DNA of 64,000 bases from Sphaerochaeta associata (GTDB lineage Bacteria; Spirochaetota; Spirochaetia; Sphaerochaetales; Sphaerochaetaceae): positions 1,860,001 to 1,924,000 of the forward strand of contig NZ_CP094929.1 of NCBI RefSeq assembly GCF_022869165.1, written 5' to 3'. Under the pieces are notes generated by a model. That model had not been told where the DNA came from and did no database searches. It saw nothing but the letters and a program-made list of their open reading frames with translations. Positions 37,146 through 45,640 of this stretch are shown in pieces. The translations under genes and the position numbers were made by a program. Each line of letters starts with the position of its first letter. Position 1 is the stretch's first letter.

Positions 37146-39086
37146 CTAATATACATCCCTCAAGCTGCTCAATGAGCTGATTCCCCTATTGGTATAGCCA
37201 TGCAGGTTTGTTTGTACCAAGTCGGGGGGCACTGACTCGAGAAAATAGGCTTGTCCTACGGCAGGAGAAGAGTCCACCCACATGGCGTTCCTGGCTTTTG
37301 CATAGCGGGTGATGATCAACTCATTCTTTGCCCTGGTGAGGGCTACATAGAGCACCCTGCGCTCTTCCTCCTCCGCCTCCAGATTACCCAGGGAACGGGA
37401 ATGTGGATACTGAGCAGGAACTGCGGAAGCAACAAAACAAATGGGAGCCTCGGTTCCCTTGGCGCTATGGACGGTGATAAGGGTGAGAGCGTCGTCATTG
37501 CTCTTATTGCTCAACTGCGTGCCATGCATCGGCTCAAGGGTGAAATCATCAATGAACTGGCCGAGGGAGGTATACGTACGAGCCACTTTCTCCAGCAGTT
37601 CCAAATCCTGCTTTCTCTGCTTCCAGTGGTCGTACCGTTCTGCCAACAGGGGACTCAGTTGCTGAATTACCGCCTTGATGCACTTCTGAGGATTGGGTCC
37701 TGCTTTCATCGCTGCAGAGAGAGCCTCTACACTTGGATGGCCCTCTCCTACCGCACCCTGAAGCGCTTGCACGACTGAATTGGCATCTTGCAGATTGCCG
37801 ACGATACGCTCGGCGGTAATCTCCCCGATTCGGGGAAACAACTGCAGATACCGCATCCAAGCAAGGTCGTCGGTGCTGTTTCGTACCAAGCGCAACAGGG
37901 CAAACACATCCCGGACATGGGCGGACTTGGTAAGCACCAACCCACCGATGAACCGGTAGGGGATCTTGCGCCTGATAAGCTCGGCCTCCAGCGTCTTGGC
38001 CTCGTAGCTCGAACGATAGAGAACCATAATATCGGAGAGCGGAATCTTCTGCTCCTGATAGCCTACGACCTGGTCGGCGATCCAGGAACACTCATCGCTT
38101 TGGTTCTCAAAGTCCTCAAGACGCACCAAGTTCCCGTTCCTGCCCCTGTTCGCCACAAGATTGTTACGGTAGGAATAAGATGAACACGAAAGGAGCCAGT
38201 TGGATACATCCAGAATTTCCTGGTAACTGCGATAATTCAGAGAAAGCGCAAATGCAATACTGTCGCCGAATATTCGTTCGAACTCCATCATATGGGAGAA
38301 CTCTGCTCCCCGGAACCGATAGATGGACTGTGCAGGGTCGCCTACACAAAACAGCCTCACCTTCTCAGCACAAAAGTGCTTGAGAATGTTGAACTGGATC
38401 GGATTGGTATCCTGCATCTCATCAACCAGCACCTCATCGAACAGCGAACACACTGCATGCCGCAGGGGAGGCTTTTTTGTCAGTGCCTCATCGAACTTGA
38501 TGAGCAGATCATCATAGTCCAAATACCCGCGCTCCTCTTTCCTCTTCTGGTACAGGCTGAACATCTGCAGGATTAGCTCTATCTGCTGATCATCCAAGTC
38601 TGTTTGTTCGTGAAGATAGTCTTCTGTATGTTGCAGTGTATTACGGCTGTAAGAGTACAGGGACAGTAGATGGTCGGAGCTGGGAAAGCCTCTTTTCGGA
38701 CCTTCCAGGTGCTTGATGAGGGATTTACGTACGATGCTCATCAGGTTGTCCTGGTCGTCTGCATCGATGATATTCAGCCCGCTGATATCAAAACTCTTGG
38801 GTAGCTGACTCATAACCTTCAGGCAGAAGGCATGAAAGGTACCCATCTGCACCGCTTCTCCAGAAGTCCCTACCTCATGTGCCAACCTATGACGAAGTTC
38901 CTGGGCTGCACGATTGGTGAAGGTAACGATAAGGATTCTGTCAGCCTGCGTCCCTTGCATGACTTGCTGGGCCGCTCGTGCAATAATTGTGCGGGTTTTA
39001 CCAGTACCCGCCCCGGCATTCACCAATATATTGCGTTTCGGTCCTGCATACGCAACTGCATCACGTTGTTGTTGATTGAGCTCCAT
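37146..39086 (-). CDS. UvrD/PcrA-type superfamily 1 DNA helicase
   Basis: A 646-residue helicase. Motif I NAGAGTGKTRT (Lys30), motif II VDEMQDTNPIQ, motif III GDPAQSIYRFRGAEF, motif IV LSLNYRS, and motif V/VI LITVHSAKGTEAP and ERRVLYVALTRAK are all present. It unwinds DNA 3' to 5' with ATP in repair and replication restart. It is shorter than typical PcrA/UvrD (about 720), lacking the C-terminal RNA-polymerase-binding tail. ATG has GAGGTG upstream. Monocistronic. Confidence 0.95.
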   Translation of the reverse strand: MELNQQQRDAVAYAGPKRNILVNAGAGTGKTRTIIARAAQQVMQGTQADRILIVTFTNRAAQELRHRLAHEVGTSGEAVQMGTFHAFCLKVMSQLPKSFDISGLNIIDADDQDNLMSIVRKSLIKHLEGPKRGFPSSDHLLSLYSYSRNTLQHTEDYLHEQTDLDDQQIELILQMFSLYQKRKEERGYLDYDDLLIKFDEALTKKPPLRHAVCSLFDEVLVDEMQDTNPIQFNILKHFCAEKVRLFCVGDPAQSIYRFRGAEFSHMMEFERIFGDSIAFALSLNYRSYQEILDVSNWLLSCSSYSYRNNLVANRGRNGNLVRLEDFENQSDECSWIADQVVGYQEQKIPLSDIMVLYRSSYEAKTLEAELIRRKIPYRFIGGLVLTKSAHVRDVFALLRLVRNSTDDLAWMRYLQLFPRIGEITAERIVGNLQDANSVVQALQGAVGEGHPSVEALSAAMKAGPNPQKCIKAVIQQLSPLLAERYDHWKQRKQDLELLEKVARTYTSLGQFIDDFTLEPMHGTQLSNKSNDDALTLITVHSAKGTEAPICFVASAVPAQYPHSRSLGNLEAEEEERRVLYVALTRAKNELIITRYAKARNAMWVDSSPAVGQAYFLESVPPDLVQTNLHGYTNRGISSLSSLRDVY

Positions 39087-39174
39087 ACCATCACCTCAAC
39101 ATCTGTATAGTGTGTACAGCCTATCACCTCTTTTGTCTATTGCCTAGAGCAGGGAACTTCCTCAGCGAAGGTAT

Positions 39175-39203
39175 TTGCATTTTCTGCAGATGGCTACTAC
39201 CAT
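39175..39203 (+). promoter_or_regulatory. Candidate promoter of the lactonase gene
   Basis: TTGCAT, 17 nt, TACCAT, ending 5 nt before the ATG at 39209. There is no room for a Shine-Dalgarno. Confidence 0.4.
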
Positions 39204-39208
39204 GAGCT

Positions 39209-40207
39209 ATGCATACACTGATAGCAGGAAGCAGGGTTTCATCGGATACACAGGGAATAATGTTCTGCTCCTTTGACGAACAGACGGGATTTATTCAGTA
39301 CCTCACTGGCTTTGGCGGAGTTGAACAACCCACCTTCCAATGCTTTGATGGTGAGAGACATATACTCTATACAGTCAGCGAAACGGAAAACGACGGTCAT
39401 GTGTACGGCTTTCGCGTCTCCCCTTCGTTGACCTGTGAGCAGATGTTTTGTGTTCGCAGCCTTGGAGGCTCTCCCTGCCACCTAGCTCTCAATCCTTCCG
39501 GCGATAGCTTGGCCGTTGCAAACTATGCCACCGGGACCTTCACCTGTCTTCGTTTTAATGAATGCAACTACACAGAAAACTTTGCGGGAAAGGGAACTCA
39601 CCCTGTACGCCAGGAGAGAAGCCACATCCACAGCAGCCTGTGGACGGATGAAGGTTCATCAGTCTTGGTCGCCGACTTGGGACTCGACAGGATAATCTGG
39701 TATAAGGACTGCTTCACGTTAAAACAGTATATCCAAGTACCACCGGGAACCGGACCACGGCATATGGCCATCTCAACGGACAAAACCATGCTCTTTGTTG
39801 CGGGAGAACTTTCAAGCGAAGTGCTGGTGATCCAGCTAGGACCTGAACCTAGCGTGGTGCAAACGATCAGCACCCTACCCCCTGATTTTACAGATGAGAA
39901 CACTGCAGCAGACATCCACCTCTCGCCTGACGGGCGCTTCTTGTACTGCTCCAACCGTGGCCATGACAGCATTGCTATGTATGCTGCTGACCAAGCATCG
40001 GGGTTTCTTACCCTGCTCGGCCATTGCAAAGTGGAGTCTGAACCGAGGAACTTTTGCATCGATCCATCAGGTGCCTATCTCTTGTGCGGCAATGCTTCGG
40101 GCAACTCGATAACGGTGCATGCAATTGACCAGCAAACGGGAATTCTCTCTTCAGCTGTTCAACGGTTTGAACTGCAGGCTCCGGTGTGTTTGACCTTCAT
40201 TACGTAG
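39209..40207 (+). CDS. Lactonase-like seven-bladed beta-propeller (6-phosphogluconolactonase YkgB/Pgl type)
   Basis: A 332-residue protein without signal peptide. Blades have the pattern GSPCHLALNPSGDSLAVANY, GTGPRHMAISTDKTMLFVAG, IHLSPDGRFLYCSNRGHDSI, and EPRNFCIDPSGAYLLCGNAS. These are the lactonase repeats of the PF10282 family, which hydrolyse 6-phosphogluconolactone or other sugar lactones. If it is Pgl it serves the oxidative pentose phosphate pathway; the neighbours give no support either way. The ATG seems leaderless. Confidence 0.85.
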   Translation: MHTLIAGSRVSSDTQGIMFCSFDEQTGFIQYLTGFGGVEQPTFQCFDGERHILYTVSETENDGHVYGFRVSPSLTCEQMFCVRSLGGSPCHLALNPSGDSLAVANYATGTFTCLRFNECNYTENFAGKGTHPVRQERSHIHSSLWTDEGSSVLVADLGLDRIIWYKDCFTLKQYIQVPPGTGPRHMAISTDKTMLFVAGELSSEVLVIQLGPEPSVVQTISTLPPDFTDENTAADIHLSPDGRFLYCSNRGHDSIAMYAADQASGFLTLLGHCKVESEPRNFCIDPSGAYLLCGNASGNSITVHAIDQQTGILSSAVQRFELQAPVCLTFIT

Positions 40208-40235
40208 CAAGAGGGCCAATCGATAGGCCCTCTTG
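40208..40235. terminator. Bidirectional terminator hairpin
   Basis: Perfect 10-bp stem CAAGAGGGCC/GGCCCTCTTG around AATCGATA, directly after the lactonase stop and 26 nt before the end of the convergent operon. Confidence 0.7.
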
Positions 40236-40261
40236 TGTGTTGTCTGTGAGTTGGTTCGGTC

Positions 40262-40429
40262 TTACCAATGCTTTACTACCGTCACCTGGGTAACCGAATT
40301 GGCAGGAGCGCTGGTTACCGCCTTACTCAGAAGGGACGTTCCAAACAGGATGGATATCAGCATATAGACTGCGAGAAAGATTCCCGCACCGATCAACATT
40401 GTATTACTCTTCTTTAGCTTGGACTTCAT
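40262..40429 (-). CDS. Small single-helix membrane protein in the GntR/ABC operon
   Basis: A 55-residue protein. ATG at 40429 behind a very good GAGGAG with 7-nt spacing; it overlaps the end of the GntR gene by 26 nt. A basic start (MKSKLKKSN) is followed by one hydrophobic helix of about 20 residues and a polar tail rich in Thr, Val and Ser. No family recognised. Position at the end of a YtrA-like operon suggests a partner of the ABC exporter. Confidence 0.7.
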   Translation of the reverse strand: MKSKLKKSNTMLIGAGIFLAVYMLISILFGTSLLSKAVTSAPANSVTQVTVVKHW

Positions 40430-40790
40430 GGTGTATCTCCTCATTGTGTGCATAGTGCTGTAAATCCTCCAACGTAATGCCCAGCGTCTCCATGGTGGAG
40501 AACAGTTGCGGCAACTCACGCTTGATGAACCTCTCGCGGCGCTGCTTGAGCACCAGAGCCCGTGCATCCTTTGCGGTGAAGTATCCGATACCCCGCTGAT
40601 TCTCCAGGGTACCTTCCTCCTGCAGCATGGCATACGTCCTGATCACCGTATTGGGATTCACCTCCAACTCCATGGCCATATCGCGTACCGAGGGGATTCG
40701 CTGTCCATCCTCCCACACTCGATTGAGGATGAGGTCATGGATGTACTCGGCTATTTGCAGATAGATGGGAGAGAGTGTATTAAACTGCAT
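40404..40790 (-). CDS. GntR-family repressor (YtrA subfamily)
   Basis: Predicted 128 residues from the ATG at 40790, inside the last 11 nt of the permease gene. Winged helix with SPIYLQIAEYIHDLIL and RIPSVRDMAMELEVNPNTV; the short C-terminal part (about 50 residues, helical) is the YtrA type without a ligand domain. Such repressors control the ABC operon they sit in, often in response to cell-wall antibiotics. A matching near palindrome lies at the operon promoter (42479-42494). Confidence 0.92.
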   Translation of the reverse strand: MQFNTLSPIYLQIAEYIHDLILNRVWEDGQRIPSVRDMAMELEVNPNTVIRTYAMLQEEGTLENQRGIGYFTAKDARALVLKQRRERFIKRELPQLFSTMETLGITLEDLQHYAHNEEIHHEVQAKEE

Positions 40791-41571
40791 CTGTTGCTTG
40801 GACCTCCTCAACCCTGAAGTACGCAGTCACCAAACAGAAAACAGGAAGTGCTGCGTAGTATAAAACCTTGCTGATACCGGTGAACACCTTCAGTGATGCG
40901 AGGGAGTTCTCCAGATACCTGGAATCGAAGTACATGAAGGAATCAAACATCGGAAGCGAGGAACCGAACCTGATTGCAAACAGTATTCTGGTAAACAGAA
41001 GAGCCAAGGCTCCGAGTGCAAGGGCGATTACCCCGACGGCAAGCACCGTCTTGATGAAGTGACTTTTACGAAAATAGGTTGCACCAAGAAGGAACACCGA
41101 ATTCCATACCCAGTACTGAGCCAAAAGCGACCAAAGCTCGTTGCCTGTGAACGGATTGAACAAACCCATCGGGCTGCCGAAAATTAGAAGCTGTATCGGC
41201 TCGGTCACCACGCTGGTCAAGAAGAACAACAACGTCAGGGCGATCGGATAGGCGATAGTCGAAACCACGGCCTTGGACAGGAACTTCTCCAAGTTCGTTG
41301 CAGGAAGCATCAGCCAGTTGTGCTGGGCATCCTTGCTGAACATGTCCTCACTGAACATAAGGCTGGTGGTAATGAACCCGCCAAGGAGTAAAAAGCCGGG
41401 AAACATCTCGGAATATACTTCCATCGGGAAGGAGGAACCGGTATATCGGGCGACCAGACTCTGCATGGTCTCAAAAGCAAACAGAAGCAATACAATTACC
41501 AACCCATAGGTTGAGTAGTCCTTCTGACCGGTCTTCCACTCCCGTTTCATCAGAGCGAGCAATCTATTCAT
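40780..41571 (-). CDS. ABC-2 type permease
   Basis: A 263-residue protein with six predicted helices, beginning MNRLLALMKREWKTGQKDY, the cytoplasmic start common to ABC-2 permeases. It overlaps the ATPase gene by 4 nt and the GntR gene by 11 nt. It forms the channel of an exporter whose cargo is unknown; in YtrA-type operons these relate to cell-envelope stress. Confidence 0.85.
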   Translation of the reverse strand: MNRLLALMKREWKTGQKDYSTYGLVIVLLLFAFETMQSLVARYTGSSFPMEVYSEMFPGFLLLGGFITTSLMFSEDMFSKDAQHNWLMLPATNLEKFLSKAVVSTIAYPIALTLLFFLTSVVTEPIQLLIFGSPMGLFNPFTGNELWSLLAQYWVWNSVFLLGATYFRKSHFIKTVLAVGVIALALGALALLFTRILFAIRFGSSLPMFDSFMYFDSRYLENSLASLKVFTGISKVLYYAALPVFCLVTAYFRVEEVQATDAV

Positions 41572-42455
41572 CGTACACCTCCCATCGTTCCCTTCGAAGT
41601 CTGGATCACCACATTGAACAAGGTTTCCAAATCCAAAGGCTGTCCTTCGCTCTCGTCGGTGCGCTCACTGAGCACCATCCAGCCGCCAAGTACTTTCTCC
41701 GTATACAGCGTTTTCTCCCTGTCGGGTTCGCTGGTGGTAAGGTTGAGCACGTATTTGTCCGATACACTGGCTACCGCATCGTTGAAAATAACCGAACCGT
41801 CATGCAGGATGATGATCGGATCGATGAGGTTCTCCATATCACGCACCTGGTGTGTTGAGATGATGAACGTCCTGTTCTCGGTCATCGCCGATGCAACCGT
41901 CTGTCTGAACTGCCGCTTGGAAGGAATATCCAAGCCGTTTGTCGGCTCATCAAGGATAAGCAGGGCGGTGTTCGATGCAAGACCGAAGGATAGCAATACC
42001 TTCTTCTTCTGTCCAAGCGACATCTGATCGAGCCGCTGATTCAAATCAACATCGAAGTCCTTGCAGTACACACCAAACATGGTGTGGTCGAAGCGGGGAT
42101 AGAACGGACTGAGCATCGCCAGATACTCATTCGCTTTCATCTTCGGTAGCGGAAACTCCTCAGGCAGATAGAAAATCTCCTGCAACAAGGAGGGGGAACG
42201 CTTTTGCGGATTTTGTCCAAAGACTTCCACCATTCCATCTTGAACAAACAACTGTCCGCTGAGCAGTTTTAGCAAGGTGGTCTTGCCCGCCCCGTTCTTC
42301 CCTAATAATCCATAGATGTTTCCTCTCTTGATCTCCAGATTCAAGTTGGAAAACAACTTCTTGCTCTGATAGGCAAACGAGATGCCCGTCATCCGAACGA
42401 CCACGTCCCCTGCTGTCTCAAGCGTTTCATGTACTGATACTTCCTGGCTTGCCAT
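41568..42455 (-). CDS. ABC transporter ATPase (YtrB-like)
   Basis: A 295-residue protein. Walker A GKNGAGKTTLLKL, signature MSLGQKKKVLLSFG, Walker B LLILDEPTNGLD, H-loop ISTHQ. TAGGAGG precedes the ATG at 42455. First gene of a four-gene operon with the permease, GntR repressor and small membrane protein. Confidence 0.92.
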   Translation of the reverse strand: MASQEVSVHETLETAGDVVVRMTGISFAYQSKKLFSNLNLEIKRGNIYGLLGKNGAGKTTLLKLLSGQLFVQDGMVEVFGQNPQKRSPSLLQEIFYLPEEFPLPKMKANEYLAMLSPFYPRFDHTMFGVYCKDFDVDLNQRLDQMSLGQKKKVLLSFGLASNTALLILDEPTNGLDIPSKRQFRQTVASAMTENRTFIISTHQVRDMENLIDPIIILHDGSVIFNDAVASVSDKYVLNLTTSEPDREKTLYTEKVLGGWMVLSERTDESEGQPLDLETLFNVVIQTSKGTMGGVR

Positions 42456-42478
42456 GCATGCCTCCTAATTTGCTACTG

Positions 42479-42494
42479 TACTAGCTAACTAATA
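42479..42494. promoter_or_regulatory. Putative GntR (YtrA-type) operator
   Basis: TACTAGCTAACTAATA is an imperfect 16-bp palindrome (12 of 16 positions symmetric). It covers the -10 box of the ABC operon promoter, fitting repression by the GntR protein coded three genes on. Confidence 0.5.
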
Positions 42495-42517
42495 CACCAA
42501 TATTGTAGTTTTGTCTA
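42489..42517 (-). promoter_or_regulatory. Promoter of the GntR/ABC operon
   Basis: On the minus strand TAGACA, 17 nt, TATTAG, 34 nt before the ATG at 42455. The -10 lies within the palindrome at 42479-42494. Confidence 0.45.
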
Positions 42518-42585
42518 GAGTCTTTTACGGAAAACTTCACAAATTTTTTGCATAGGTTTCCGCTTGGGAACTTTTTCGATATTTC

Positions 42586-42613
42586 TAGACAAATGCCAAA
42601 CAATCACTAGTAA
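42586..42613 (+). promoter_or_regulatory. Candidate promoter of the diaminobutyrate genes
   Basis: TAGACA, 16 nt, TAGTAA. The hexamers are weak, but the -35 is the same as that of the divergent operon. The leader to the ATG at 42779 would be about 160 nt. Confidence 0.3.
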
Positions 42614-42638
42614 ATTTAGAAAGAAGCTGGTAGTATCG

Positions 42639-42699
42639 GTTCTTGCGCATTGGGTTCCAATGTGCAGATAAGAACATCCTTCACCTCTCTTGAGAGAGG
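42639..42699 (+). promoter_or_regulatory. Two-hairpin 5' leader of the diaminobutyrate operon
   Basis: Hairpin 1: TGCGCATTGG (42644-42653) pairs with CCAATGTGCA (42657-42666); an outer helix GTTCT/AGAAC (42639-42643, 42671-42675) closes it across a 4-nt bulge. Hairpin 2: CCTCTC, loop TTGA, GAGAGG (42684-42699). Neither is followed by a T-run, so this is not a plain terminator. It may be a cis-regulatory RNA. Confidence 0.45.
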
Positions 42700-42778
42700 G
42701 TTGGAAACACTTTATATGAAAGGGCTAAATAGTATATTTAGACAAAAATAACACCATGGTATAGAAGGAATAAGGGTA

Positions 42779-44134
42779 ATGAACGAATCTACCAACCAAT
42801 TCTATCTTGATCGTCAGAATCAAACCGAATCCAATGCACGTACCTATCCCCGCAAGTTCCCCATTGCAATCAAACAAGCTAAAGGCTCCTACCTTATCGA
42901 CGTAGAGGGCAACAAATATCTCGATTTTCTCTGTGGTGCAGGCACACTAGCCCTTGGACACAACGACGATGAAGTCAATCAGGCAATGATCAACCTTCTG
43001 ACCAACGACTTTCCCCTTCATACCCTGGACCTAACCACTCCGATCAAAGACACCTTTGTACAGACTCTCTTCAGTCTGCTTCCCGAAGAATTGAGAACCA
43101 ATGGTAAAATCCAGTTCTGCAGCCCCAGCGGCACCGATGCCGTCGATGCAGCGATCAAGCTGTGCAAGACTGCAACCGGACGTTCTTCGGTCATCGCCTT
43201 CGGCGGCGGGTACCACGGCATGGGTCACGGAGCCCTCGCCCTCACCGGCAATCTCAATGCCAAAAGCCAGGTCAACGGCCTGATGCCCGATGTACATTTT
43301 TTCCCCTACCCCTACTCATACCGCTGCCCGTTCGGTCTTGGCGGAGAAGCGGGCGTCGATGCCGCCTGTGCAGTCTTTGAGCGAACGCTCAAGGACCCTG
43401 AAAGCGGTATCACCAAGCCTGCCGCAGTTATTCTTGAGACCATCCAGGGTGAGGGAGGCGTCGTCCCGGCTCCTATCAAATTCCTGCAGACGGTGCGCCG
43501 TGTCACCAAGGAACTCGACATCCCCATGATAGTCGATGAGATCCAGTGCGGAATCGGACGCTCGGGCAAGTTCTTTGCCTTCGAGTATGCCGACATTGTA
43601 CCCGATGTCATTCTTGCCTCCAAAGCAATCGGTGGCTCCCAGCCGATGAGCGTGGTCATCTATCACAAGGACCTTGATGCCTGGCAGCCTGGTGCACACG
43701 CCGGGACCTTCCGCGGCAACCAGCTTGCCATGGCTGCAGGTACTATTGTCATGAATCGCGTGAGCAAGCCTGAATTCCTGGCTGAAGTTGTTGAGAAAGG
43801 CCAGATGATCGTCGACCGCATGACTGCCTTGATGCAGGAAGTCTCCATCATCGGGGACATCCGCAACAAAGGACTGATGCTCGGCATAGAGTTTGTCGAC
43901 CCTCACGGGCAGAAGGACCAGCTTGGATCATTGCCCCAAAGCGGCGTCATTGCCGCTAAAGTACAGAAAGAGTGTTTCAACAACCGCCTGATCATGGAGA
44001 AAGGTGGAAGGTACGGTTCTGTCATGCGCTGCCTGTGCGCCCTCAACGTTACCAAGGATGAGGTTAGACTCATGCTCGATATCGCCGAGAAGGCAATCCG
44101 CAAGGTGGATGCAGATGTCAACTCACACCGATAA
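42779..44134 (+). CDS. dat: L-2,4-diaminobutyrate:2-oxoglutarate aminotransferase
   Basis: A 451-residue class III PLP aminotransferase. FLCGAGTLALGH, SPSGTDAVDAAIKLCKTATGR, VDEIQCGIGRSGKFFAFE and the PLP lysine Lys282 in ASKAIGG are seen. The sequence style and the gene that follows identify it as the enzyme making 2,4-diaminobutyrate from aspartate semialdehyde with glutamate as amino donor (EctB/Dat group). AAGGAA and AAGGG lie before the ATG. It overlaps the decarboxylase gene by 20 nt. Confidence 0.9.
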   Translation: MNESTNQFYLDRQNQTESNARTYPRKFPIAIKQAKGSYLIDVEGNKYLDFLCGAGTLALGHNDDEVNQAMINLLTNDFPLHTLDLTTPIKDTFVQTLFSLLPEELRTNGKIQFCSPSGTDAVDAAIKLCKTATGRSSVIAFGGGYHGMGHGALALTGNLNAKSQVNGLMPDVHFFPYPYSYRCPFGLGGEAGVDAACAVFERTLKDPESGITKPAAVILETIQGEGGVVPAPIKFLQTVRRVTKELDIPMIVDEIQCGIGRSGKFFAFEYADIVPDVILASKAIGGSQPMSVVIYHKDLDAWQPGAHAGTFRGNQLAMAAGTIVMNRVSKPEFLAEVVEKGQMIVDRMTALMQEVSIIGDIRNKGLMLGIEFVDPHGQKDQLGSLPQSGVIAAKVQKECFNNRLIMEKGGRYGSVMRCLCALNVTKDEVRLMLDIAEKAIRKVDADVNSHR

Positions 44135-45572
44135 GCTGCCGTATTTCCTGGGTTTTGATGCGCGGTCCAAGGACGCATACCGCTCGATAATCGACCAGAC
44201 AGTCCAGGCCGTCACCGATTCGGTGACCGATACCGGCGCCTACAAAGGCGCCAGTGTCGAAGAATTGCAAAACCTGATGGAGGCTGCGACCATTCTGCCG
44301 CAGCAAGGATGCGGCTGGGAGGCTGTGCTTGACGAAGTGAAGAGGACCATTCTTCCCAACTTCCTCAGGACCTGGTCGACCAATTACATGGCACACCTTC
44401 ACAGCCCCGCCCTCTTGGAGTCGATCGCCAGCGAGTTGATCCTATCCACCTTCAACCAGTCGATGGACAGCTGGGACCAGTCTCCCATCGCCACTGAAGT
44501 GGAGGTTGCCGTCGTAAGCGAACTATGCAAGCTCTACCGGCTGGGAGACGATGCCGACGGGGTCTTCACCTCAGGAGGCAGCCAATCGAATCTCAGCGCA
44601 CTGACATTTGCCCGTGACTGGTACTGCAACACCGTCCTTGGTCATGACGTAAAGAAAAAAGGCCTGCCCTCCTGCTATCAGAAGCTCAGGCTTTACACCT
44701 CCGAAGTCTCTCACTTCTCCATGGAGAAAAGTGCTCATCTGCTTGGACTCGGCTACGACGCTGTTCGCAAGGTGCCGGTTGACAACCTTTGCAGAATGGA
44801 TGTGAACGCACTGAAAGCAATGCTTGCCGAAGATACCGAGCAGGGTCTGCTTCCCTTCTGCGTTGTTGCAACCATCGGTACGACCGATTATGGTTCGGTC
44901 GACCCGGTTGATACGCTTCGGGAGCTGTGCGACCGGTACAATATCTACCTGCATGCAGATGCTGCATACGGAAGCGGAGTACAGATGTCGTCGACGTACC
45001 AGGACCGCTTGGGAAATCTTGGGTTGTGCGATTCCATCACCGTCGACTTTCACAAGATGTTTTTGCTGCCCATCAGCTGTGGTGCCATCCTGATAAAAGA
45101 CCGCTCGCTCTTTGAAGTTTTCACCCTGCATGCCGATTACCTGAACCGGGAAGAAGATGAAGAAGCCGGCTATACCAACCTGGTAGGAAAGAGCCTGCAG
45201 ACAACCCGCCGCTTCGATGCCTTGAAGGTGTGGATGGCCTTCCAGTGCAGAGGCAAGGACGGTTTTGCCTCCATCATCGACACATGCATCGAGAATGCCG
45301 CGTATCTTGCACAAGCGATTTCATCAAATGACCGGTTTGAACTGGCCATTGCACCCGAGCTTTCCAGTGTGGTATTCCGCCTCAAAGGAAGCTGTGAGAA
45401 GAACAAGCAGGTGAGACGGGAGTTGCTCCATCACCACCAGGTGGTCATCGGCCAGACGGTGTATCAAGGCAGGACCTATCTGAAGTTCACCCTGCTCAAC
45501 CCCATGGTGACCCATCAGCACCTGGATGAGCTGCTTGTATTGATTGAAAAGCTGGGAAACTTGATTCAGTAG
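44115..45572 (+). CDS. ddc: L-2,4-diaminobutyrate decarboxylase (group II PLP decarboxylase)
   Basis: Predicted 485 residues from the ATG at 44115 (AAGGTGG upstream); the open frame starts far inside the aminotransferase gene. Group II decarboxylase marks: SGGSQSNLSAL, HADAAYG, and PLP lysine Lys314 in VDFHKMFLLP. Paired with the aminotransferase it gives 1,3-diaminopropane, as known in Acinetobacter and Haemophilus, a polyamine or norspermidine precursor. No carboxynorspermidine or siderophore genes are in the window. Confidence 0.9.
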   Translation: MSTHTDKLPYFLGFDARSKDAYRSIIDQTVQAVTDSVTDTGAYKGASVEELQNLMEAATILPQQGCGWEAVLDEVKRTILPNFLRTWSTNYMAHLHSPALLESIASELILSTFNQSMDSWDQSPIATEVEVAVVSELCKLYRLGDDADGVFTSGGSQSNLSALTFARDWYCNTVLGHDVKKKGLPSCYQKLRLYTSEVSHFSMEKSAHLLGLGYDAVRKVPVDNLCRMDVNALKAMLAEDTEQGLLPFCVVATIGTTDYGSVDPVDTLRELCDRYNIYLHADAAYGSGVQMSSTYQDRLGNLGLCDSITVDFHKMFLLPISCGAILIKDRSLFEVFTLHADYLNREEDEEAGYTNLVGKSLQTTRRFDALKVWMAFQCRGKDGFASIIDTCIENAAYLAQAISSNDRFELAIAPELSSVVFRLKGSCEKNKQVRRELLHHHQVVIGQTVYQGRTYLKFTLLNPMVTHQHLDELLVLIEKLGNLIQ

Positions 45573-45590
45573 AGCGTTTACCATGCAAGG

Positions 45591-45622
45591 AGGGTCGAGG
45601 GCCGAAGGTCTTCGACCCTTTA
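45591..45622 (+). terminator. Terminator after the decarboxylase gene
   Basis: AGGGTCGA (45591-45598) pairs with TCGACCCT (45612-45619) followed by TTATCTCTCTCTT. It lies between convergent genes. Confidence 0.6.
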
Positions 45623-45640
45623 TCTCTCTCTTCATTGAGA

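Larger units (their letters stand above)
42456..42778. other. 323-base divergent control region
   Basis: Between the ABC operon (minus) and the aminotransferase (plus). It holds the operator and promoter of the ABC operon at its left, a plus-strand promoter candidate, and a leader with two hairpins at its right. The octamer TAGACAAA occurs three times (42510-42517 reversed, 42586-42593, and near 42739). Confidence 0.6.

Noticed and set aside
40262-40633. 123-codon minus-strand open frame
   Set aside because: The first 68 codons lie within the GntR gene in another frame; the real gene begins at 40429 with GAGGAG.
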